The translations under genes and the position numbers were made by a program. The notes beneath the pieces were generated by a model. That model ran no database searches and had not been told where the DNA came from. It worked only from the letters and a program-made list of their open reading frames with translations. This document shows positions 63,955 to 64,000 of a DNA stretch of 64,000 nucleotides, one piece after another. Source of the stretch: Lysobacterales bacterium 15-68-25 (GTDB lineage Bacteria; Pseudomonadota; Gammaproteobacteria; Xanthomonadales; Rhodanobacteraceae); assembly GCA_002279065.1 (NCBI GenBank), contig NCKB01000008.1:186001-250000 (forward strand), given 5' to 3'. Positions within the stretch are counted from its first letter, which is position 1. Each line of letters begins with the position of its first letter.

Positions 63955-64000
63955 GTCGCTGTTTCCCAGGTGGAACGAACGCCGAGGGTAGCCGCTGTCC

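Overview
The window looks like part of a gammaproteobacterial chromosome from the Xanthomonadales, most likely the Rhodanobacteraceae (Rhodanobacter/Dyella/Luteibacter-like). The grounds are high GC; a lipopolysaccharide (LPS) O-antigen locus placed between metB and etfA/etfB, as in Xanthomonas; a wxcM-type bifunctional sugar enzyme; a Xanthomonas/Caulobacter-type TonB-dependent receptor; and a GTP-type PEP carboxykinase. The genus is inferred, not shown.

Layout. (1) 1-1641: dTDP-sugar genes rmlA (cut by the window edge) and rmlB, minus strand. (2) 1839-18391: the O-antigen island. metB is followed by an ABC O-antigen exporter (wzm, wzt), a very large sulfotransferase/coiled-coil/glycosyltransferase protein, a family-2 glycosyltransferase, an RgpF-HAD chimera and a YfhO-type polytopic protein on the plus strand. 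A minus-strand operon with 4-bp overlaps faces them: aminotransferase, membrane-anchored glycosyltransferase, wxcM, GtrA. (3) 18451-26965: etfA, etfB and ETF-quinone oxidoreductase, interrupted by a second accessory block (an RgpF-HAD paralogue and a two-domain glycosyltransferase). (4) 27140-33149: amidase, AlkB-like dioxygenase, gcvT, gcvH, a MetJ repressor with a histone-H1-like tail, and a TonB-type protein. (5) 33254-49630: housekeeping and envelope genes (serine hydrolase, GMC oxidoreductase, NTP/NDP-type transporter, CBS protein, GtrB-like glycosyltransferase, mtgA, hslO, a GAF-GAF-GGDEF-EAL protein, an ECF sigma/anti-sigma/DUF4097 operon, pckG, a TetR regulator). (6) 49774-63954: a fatty-acid module (hydrolase, fadE, hotdog protein), prfC, an M20 peptidase, a TonB-dependent receptor, a stand-alone EF-G and a fatty acid desaturase.

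How the O-antigen genes may work together: RmlA and RmlB make dTDP-4-keto-6-deoxyglucose. The WxcM isomerase domain, the aminotransferase and the WxcM acetyltransferase domain would convert it to a dTDP-3-acetamido-3,6-dideoxyhexose (Fuc3NAc or Qui3NAc). The membrane-anchored GT2, GtrA and the YfhO protein resemble the three-part systems that load a sugar on undecaprenyl phosphate, flip it and transfer it in the periplasm. The main chain would be made in the cytoplasm and exported by Wzm/Wzt. Wzt carries a C-terminal glycan-recognition domain, and the adjacent sulfotransferase/coiled-coil protein is a candidate chain capper and ruler.

Most noteworthy: the MetJ-histone tail chimera with met boxes upstream; the three-component sugar-addition system; the sulfotransferase/coiled-coil protein with an exact five-heptad duplication; two divergent RgpF-HAD chimeras; and sharp composition changes inside metB and inside the 23264-25345 glycosyltransferase, which suggest recombination joints.
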